Shown piece by piece: positions 57,323 through 64,000 of a stretch of 64,000 nucleotides of DNA; position 1 is the stretch's first letter, and each line of letters begins with the position of its first letter. Source of the DNA: Ciona intestinalis. Taxonomy: Eukaryota > Chordata > Ascidiacea > Phlebobranchia > Cionidae. The notes beneath the pieces are model-generated. The model was not told the origin of the DNA. It saw only the letters and a list, made by a program, of their open reading frames with translations, and did no database searches. Made by a program: the position numbers and the translations under genes. The DNA lies in assembly GCF_000224145.3 (NCBI RefSeq), contig NW_004190390.2, positions 162,812 to 226,811 on the forward strand. The letters run 5' to 3'.

Positions 57323-60300
57323 ATGACGGACGCTTCTAACCACAACGATGAAAAAGCGAATGTAACAGGTTAAAATGTATGGTGTAAAACAAATCATTAT
57401 TAAGATTATCTGTATGATATTTTTGCTAAAATATGTAATTTTAAAAGCATGCATGACTTTGATTGGCCCAACTACTCTACTATATGTACATGAATTTGAA
57501 TTAATGTCACTATTGTGATGTAGGCTTCTCTTGCAGTAAGCACTAATATATAAAGCAATACTAATATATATATATATAGCACATGAGTTTTTTCTTAACA
57601 ATACTATTTGCACAGAACACAAAACTTCAAGTGGAAAACCCTTCAGCGAAGTGGATCATTTTATCAATGCAGATGGAAATCATATTTTTTGTCGCTATTG
57701 GGAGCCATCAAATACCCCACAGTTAGTTTGTTATTGTTAATATAACTTTAAAAGACGTTTACTCTTTGTAATACAACTTACAACTGACAATGCCTCGCCA
57801 CACGAGGATAAAACAAGTTACTCTCATTCATTCATATAACTCAATGCAAATAGTGGTTTTCTTTGCTGTATTCCATGGGTATTACAATGTAGGCTGGCAC
57901 ACTAACCACCGTGTCACAATGTAGAAATTAGTAAGTGTGAAAGAAATCTCCCTTTCTTTATTTTACCAGACATTTGATGATGGTAACCCATGGTTACGCT
58001 GAACACAGTGGGAGGCATGAGAGGTTGGCTTGTATGTTCAGAGATATGGGATTCTTTGTCTTTGCACATGATCACTGTAAGTATTATATACTATTTTTTT
58101 GGAATATATATGTAAAGGGTTTTGTGTTTTTAAAATATTTTTGTATTATACAAAAATTAGTGAGTTAACAGCATATAATATACCTTTGTGTGGCGGCGAA
58201 ATAACATTCATTATGTTTGGGTGTTCTGTTTCATACACACCGTGCATACTTATCAATAATTACTAATTGTCTTTTATTGCCCTATATTCTATTTAGTTAT
58301 ATATTCCATTGGAGCTATGCTCTCTTGTTTTACACAAGTTTGATTCTTCTAGTTGGTCATGGAGAGAGTGAAGGCCACAAAGTAAATGTTGACGACTACA
58401 ATGTTTACATCCGTGATATGGTGCAACATGTTAATCTAATGAAGAAGAAATTCCCAGGCTTACCAATCCATTTATATGGACATTCAATGGTAATAACCTT
58501 AAGCATAAATGATTTATTCTAATATGTTTTAACCTGCGCGGGTAAGGTCCCACAGTGTGGAACGTTATGGGACCTATCAATTATGCCAGACTTGGTCCAT
58601 TATCCCAACACCCGGGTTGCTGCCACATGGGCTTCACTAGATGTTGAAGCCTGTCGCTTTCTAAAGGTAGACAACAGGGCCCAAATGTAATTNNNNNNNN
58701 NNNNNNNNNNNNNNNNNNNNNNNNNNNNNNNNNNNNNNNNNNNNNNNNNNNNNNNNNNNNNNNNNNNNNNNNNNNNNNNNNNNNNNNNNNNNNNNNNNNN
58801 NNNNNNNNNNNNNNNNNTTCACATATGCTGAATAATTGATATACCCCAACATAGTGAAAAATTGTCTGATCTTAAACAAGGCAGATGGAGGGTGCCAACT
58901 TTTTTTAAAATGAGCATGTTATGAACTTTATTAATATAACATTTTAATTCAGGGTGGTGCTCTTTCATTACTGGCAGCGCATCAGAACCCTGGGCTTTTT
59001 ACTGATGTTGTTTTATCGGCACCGATGATAGCAAAGAGCCCAGAATTTTCTTCCTCTATTAAGGTATTTAACTTTTAAACTCCCAACAATTGTAGTAGCA
59101 ATCAGGTATGACAATAATGACAATGAGTCTTAAACTATCCTATTTATAAGAAGTCAGAATTCTACCTTTACATTGCATTTCTATTTAGTTGATAAATGAA
59201 ACTTTAATAGTTAATGTTTTTTAAACTCCCCCTTAGCTTATATGTAGCAAATCAAAAAACTTTACTAAAAATAATTTTGACTCATTGCATAAACTGTATT
59301 CTGATGTTGTAATATAAAATTATAAATAAAAACAAACCGTGCTAAAATATTACGTACAGAGATTTATGGCTGAAAAGGTTGCAGCAATTTTCCCTTATCT
59401 TGGGGTTGCACATCTGGATGCAAACGCAATATCTCGTGACCCCGAACAGGTATATATTCGAAAGTTTTTAATGATAAAAGTATATATTATATAGTAGGGT
59501 GGAGGAAGATGGGACACATTTCATTCTATTTTCTAGTTTCATTTGGTAGTAAACGAAGAACATTCAAAGAATTATAAAACCATATCTTCACGACTCAATA
59601 GACCACTGGTAATTGTTAAATCACGTTAAGGGTATTTAAATATTATAGGCTAAAGGTGTCTCGTCTTCCCCCACCCTACTATATGTAAGTTTAATAAAGT
59701 AATGAAAATTGTTAAACCCTTTTTTGGTTTACCTTATCATCATTTTTAATACTTCTATTCTATTTTTAAAACCTAGTTCATTCTAAATAAACTGTCGGGA
59801 CATGCTAAGACTATAAACATGGTAAAAGTAACTCTCAATTAACTACAGGTTGCAAGGTATGTGAATGACAAACTTAACTACACTGGCAAAGTTCAAGTAA
59901 GAATGGCTTGTCAGTTGTACCAGATACAGCACGCAGCTATTCAATGTTTCCCCAATATAGACTTCACTTTCCTTGTAATACATGGTAGTGGGGATAGGTT
60001 ATGCAATGTTGAGGGATCCAAGTTATTGCATGAGCAAGCTAAATCAACAAATAAAACCATAAAGGTAGGTTTACTGGACATAGAGTTTACTGTGGCAAAT
60101 GGGCATTGGCAACAGTTTAGTATGGCTGCCTTTAGCCTAAAGATTTACCATTGTGGGCAGTGGTGCAGCCTGGGGGGTTAGGGTGTCGCAACCCCCGTTT
60201 TAAACCAAAAAAAAAAATTTTTAAAACAAAAAATATTTTTTTAACATTTATTTTTAACACGACATTGATTGTGGGCATATGCTTATTTGGGCAAGACACT

Positions 60301-60721
60301 TGGCAGCATTTGCTCCAGCCCAGTTGGCCCTTATGCATTGTTAAGTTATCAGCAATATATAAACATTAAATAAGTACAGTTTGATTTGTTAAAACTCGTA
60401 CTTGCTTACAAGTTAACACTTGTGTAACTTTGTGGGTGATTGTTGTTTCTGTATGACTAACATAAAGTACATAAAGAACCACTAAGTTGGAGCAATTTCC
60501 ACTGAGTATGTTGCCCAAGGACACACATACCCACAATGGTAGGAACGTTAAGCCACAAACTCTTATCTTTTCTAGAGGCGAGATCTATAAATATTTTAAT
60601 TCCCCGTATTTTATAGATATTTGAGAATGGTTACCATGAGTTAATACATGATATTGATGGTTATGACCAACGGTTCCTAGATGACATAAAACAATGGCTT
60701 AATGAGAGAATTGCAACGTAA
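57323..60721 (+). CDS. MGLL: MGLL: monoglyceride lipase
   Basis: Exons: 57323-57368, 57616-57721, 57970-58076, 58353-58489, 58953-59063, 59360-59449, 59849-60064 and 60617-60721; phases agree; 305 aa (human 303). An alpha/beta hydrolase: INADGNHIFCRYWEPS at the start, the oxyanion-side VTHGYAEHSGRHERLA, FVFAHDHFGHGESEG, and the nucleophile GHSMGGA (GxSxG) with its serine in the codons before the exon 4/5 join. The acid is D in HGSGDRLCNVEG and the catalytic histidine in ENGYHELIHD. The triad is therefore complete. The enzyme cleaves monoacylglycerols, including the endocannabinoid 2-arachidonoylglycerol in vertebrates. The intron between exons 4 and 5 contains a run of undetermined bases (58693-58817), but no exon is missing. 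A poly(A) signal AATAAA lies at 60748-60753. Confidence 0.96.
57778..57836 (+). repeat. SINE tail fragment
   Basis: CAACTGACAATGCCTCGCCA, CACGAGGATAAAACAAGTTA and the tail CTCTCATTCATTC. It lies in an MGLL intron. Confidence 0.7.
58693..58817. other. Assembly gap (125 N)
   Basis: A run of undetermined bases within an MGLL intron. The left flank (about 58530-58690) reads CCTGCGCGGGTAAGGTCCCA and CACCCGGGTTGCTGCC, probably another repeat. Confidence 0.95.
59494..59679 (+). mobile_element. Complete MITE copy (reference copy)
   Basis: The left end is GTAGGGTGGAGGAAGATGGG and the right end CTTCCCCCACCCTAC, flanked by TA on both sides. The interior TTTGGTAGTAAACGAAGAAC, TATAAAACCATATCTTCACG and TAATTGTTAAATCACG matches the family. 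At about 186 bp with no coding capacity it fits a non-autonomous element with a TA target, as in Tc1/mariner relatives. It lies in an MGLL intron. Confidence 0.85.
60150..60240. repeat. GTGGTGCAGCCTGGGGGG-type repeat fragment
   Basis: GGCAGTGGTGCAGCCTGGGG, GTGTCGCAACCCCCG, then an A-rich stretch. The opening resembles the GTGGCGTAGCC start seen in several invertebrate repeats, but the family is uncertain. Confidence 0.4.
60265..60570. repeat. Two SINE fragments in opposite orientations
   Basis: A forward part at 60265-60365 (GATTGTGGGCATATGC; GGGCAAGACACTTGG; GCTCCAGCCCAG) is followed by a reverse part at 60395-60570 (CTTGCTTACAAGTTAACACT; CCACTAAGTTGGAGCAATTT; CACAATGGTAGGAACG). Both lie in the last MGLL intron. 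Confidence 0.7.
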
Positions 60722-60762
60722 ATCATCAAATTGGAAACCATATACACAATAAAAACTATATA

Positions 60763-61088
60763 GTTGGATGGAGATAGGGCACCTTTAGCACATGATATCC
60801 AAATATCCTGATCGTGTTTTTAACAATTAACAGCGGTCTATGATAGTCGTGAGAATATGGTTTTGTATTTCTTTTAATATTCTTTGTTTACTACCAAATG
60901 GGACGAGAAAATAGAATAAAAGGGTGTCCCATCTTTCCAATAAAGTCCCAATGAAAAAATGTCCCATTCTCTGCAGAAACAGATAACCGTGTCCTCACAA
61001 CTCTAAAAGAGCGTTGTTAATTTCTAAAAACAGGGACCAGAAATATGGAATATTATGTGCTAACGATATCTACCTTACCCTACACTGC
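60763..61088. mobile_element. Two MITE copies side by side
   Basis: The first, 60763-60945, has GTTGGATGGAGATAGGGCAC to GGGTGTCCCATCTTTCC and matches the copy at 55955. The second, about 60950-61088, has CAACTCTAAAAGAGCGTTG and a right end CTTACCCTACACTGCTATA. It lies just after the MGLL poly(A) signal. Confidence 0.7.
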
Positions 61089-62040
61089 TATATGTTATGT
61101 AGCCTAATTTAACATTTACCTAAACTAAAACATTGTGTCTGTTTGTCTACCTCATAATATAATGTTCAAGTTCCAAATTATTGGGAGTGGAAAAATTCTT
61201 ACCAAAAAAGTAGAGCTTAGAATAATGGTTGAAATAAAATAATATGCAGTTTAGTTTTAATATTAACTTTTATTGCCGTAATTCATAAGTACATTGCACT
61301 GCTGTATCTTCTTACCCTTACACTATATAAGCGCCAGTTTTTTTAATACACAAGTGTAGGACAAATTATGTTAGACAAGATACTATGTTTTTATTTAACC
61401 TCCTGTAACTTAAACATGTTATAAAATTGTATTATAATGTTAACTTACTAATTTATGTATTTAATATTTATATGTATTTTAATAGTAATAAAATGTGTTC
61501 AAAAACAAGATATTTGAATTATTATTATATAATGTCACTTGTTCGCCTTGTTAAAATTTGTATTTTCTTGTATGCTAAACTAAGCAATATTGTTAAGAAC
61601 TTAGATTTTAATTCAATTGGCTTGTTGTCTGTCTGTCACGTATATGTCTTTTTCTTATTTTTTATTTTTTGATTAATTCCACCACCATAATCAAACAGAC
61701 ATTATAATAATAAGGGATTAACCTTTGGTTGATTTTTCACTGAGTAATTTCAACTTGTCATAATAGAAGTGATTTCAGCAACGTTTTAAGTAGGGTTTGT
61801 TTATTTCAATAGACACAAAAATGTACAGTTAACTCTAATAATAAATTGTATTCTGCAAACAATGTTAAAACATTCTGTTTAAATCAAATTCTCCAAACAG
61901 CAGCAAAAACAATATTAATTTAATATAACCCATAGACTTAAAAAAGCAACGAAGTTTTATTATTTATGGCACAAAGCAAAAATGTCACTCTGGACTAAAA
62001 CACCAAATTTTTATTGCAAACCAAACATAATAAAATAGAT
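61089..62040. other. Spacer between convergent MGLL and TMA7
   Basis: Very AT-rich, without a supported gene; an open frame at 61427-61672 is low-complexity. TTTATT at 62010-62015 gives a reverse-strand AATAAA 26 nt past the TMA7 stop. Confidence 0.5.
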
Positions 62041-62957
<917 letters not shown>

Positions 62958-63862
62958 TGTTTATTTTGATGCAGTTATTGAGTTGTTCCGAATGGCAAAA
63001 AAACAATCCTTTCTTTGCGAAGGCAGTTTTACCTTTCCGCTTAACTTTAATTCCTCTTAATCAGCCTTAATCTAATTGACCTGTATGCACAATCAATCTT
63101 ACATTAATTAAGTGACGAATTACGTCTAATTCATTATAAATATCGTGCGTAAACACGAAGTAATTAAAACTAAAACCTCCTACTTAATATTTACGCATGC
63201 GTCTCTTTAGAGAAGGTGTAGCTTCAAGCTGAGACAATTGTCACCTATGACGCAGTTTACGATCCTATTTGGAGATATGTTTACTAAAAACATCAAATTC
63301 TGTAAATATTTTTATTAATTATCGGAAATATTAGATTATTATATATACGGGTAATTTTTATCAACCACTTAAAATTTAGAAAAATTACTTACATAGGCAT
63401 ATGCAGTATTCACTATATTTCTACAAAATGTTTTTAATAAAAACCATAAATTTTGTTAGGTATTTCCATTTTTTGTAACTTTTTAAACATATAATGAAAG
63501 CATGATAGTCTGCATTGTTGTTGTGTATTATCATTAAGCCATTATTATTTCTGTATAAAATCTCTTTACACTTTGACGGCATTGAACAGAATATGAAAAT
63601 TAAGTGCAAACATTTTGTAATTCTGCAACTCATGATTGCGGATACCATTCTTGTATAATGTGCACAACACAATAAACTCTGACGATAGAAAAAGTTTATG
63701 ACTACAGCAAAACAAAAAACGTATGCTATGATTAGTAATATCTGTTTAATTGCAATCATAATCACTCTACACTAATTGGGGAATTTTTGAAAAATTGACG
63801 GAAAAGTACACGCTATTTACAGACAGATATGGTAGCAAGCGCAATCGGAAAAACCCATCATA
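62958..63862. other. TMA7 promoter side and spacer
   Basis: About 900 bp, AT-rich. The first 300 bp upstream of TMA7 are the likely promoter. An open frame at 63421-63765 (reverse) is hydrophobic low-complexity sequence with no family resemblance and was not called. Confidence 0.45.
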
Positions 63863-64000
63863 TTAATCAGGTACAGTGTCTGGACTCGGGGCTTTCAAAC
63901 CCATAGTACTGCAAACCCACTTAGCAAACTCATACTGGGTTAAGCTAACATTTTTAATAAATGGAGCTTTCATTAGTTCTCCGAGATCTGATCGCTCTTT
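63863..64000 (-). CDS. C-terminal exon of an unrecognised gene (continues beyond the window)
   Basis: The reverse strand from 64000 reads KERSDLGELMKAPFIKNVSL, then TQYEFAKWVCSTMGLKAP and SPDTVPD, with stop TAA at 63863-63865. The frame is open to the window edge for 45 residues, with balanced composition and ordinary codons, unlike the AT-rich noise around it. I do not recognise the family. The upstream part of the gene lies to the right of the window. Confidence 0.5.
   Translation of the reverse strand, partial: KERSDLGELMKAPFIKNVSLTQYEFAKWVCSTMGLKAPSPDTVPD

Noticed and set aside
63421-63765. 114-codon hydrophobic reverse ORF
   Set aside because: AT-rich, low-complexity sequence with N and I runs, consistent with chance.

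Overview
This window is animal nuclear DNA, most likely from a tunicate of the genus Ciona. It is AT-rich and gene-dense. Genes are split into many short exons by introns of about 100-1000 bp with GT-AG ends, and the proteins resemble those of vertebrates. Two short repeat families fill the introns: a tRNA-headed SINE, and a MITE with GTAGGGTGGGG-type inverted ends flanked by TA. The genus is inferred from this combination and from memory of the genome; no search was run. No virus-derived element or toxin gene was seen.

Layout, left to right: SGSM3 C-terminal two thirds (+, 485-5355); BRAP, a RING/UBP-finger E3 ligase (+, 6306-11398); GTF3C5, a TFIIIC subunit (+, 12463-16676); NELFB, a NELF complex subunit (-, 17006-21956), tail to tail with GTF3C5; a promoter region and a poorly defined small spliced locus (+, about 22460-23599); a strongly folded candidate non-coding RNA (about 24481-24610); SGSM1/2 (+, 25184-39061, 27 exons); an orphan seven-helix receptor (+, 39502-41608); a four-finger C2H2 factor that matches WT1 in finger layout (+, 42595-48072); a one-exon CIMIP2/FAM166-like ciliary protein (+, 49191-50033); TMEM164 (+, 51700-55633); MGLL monoglyceride lipase (+, 57323-60721); TMA7 (-, 62041-62957); and the last exon of an unrecognised gene (-, 63863-64000).

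Exon models were built by hand. For every multi-exon gene named above, the splice phases agree across all junctions and the final lengths are close to the human proteins: NELFB 578 aa, MGLL 305, TMEM164 313, GTF3C5 545, TMA7 64. The neighbours do not form one pathway. The notable relationship is that SGSM3 and SGSM1/2, two branches of one RUN/TBC family, lie about 20 kb apart on the same strand with three unrelated genes between them.

The main discovery-type signals are repeats interacting with splicing. SINE tails form or adjoin 3' splice sites in several genes. A MITE starts 4 nt inside a donor. A tandem duplication copied a splice acceptor together with the first codons of its exon, and a 15-bp array presents a series of decoy acceptors. 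Others are the folded T-tract-terminated element near 24.5 kb, a cluster of CRE-like TGACGTCA sites near 22.7-23.2 kb, and a WT1-like gene with no splice option for a KTS-type insert.
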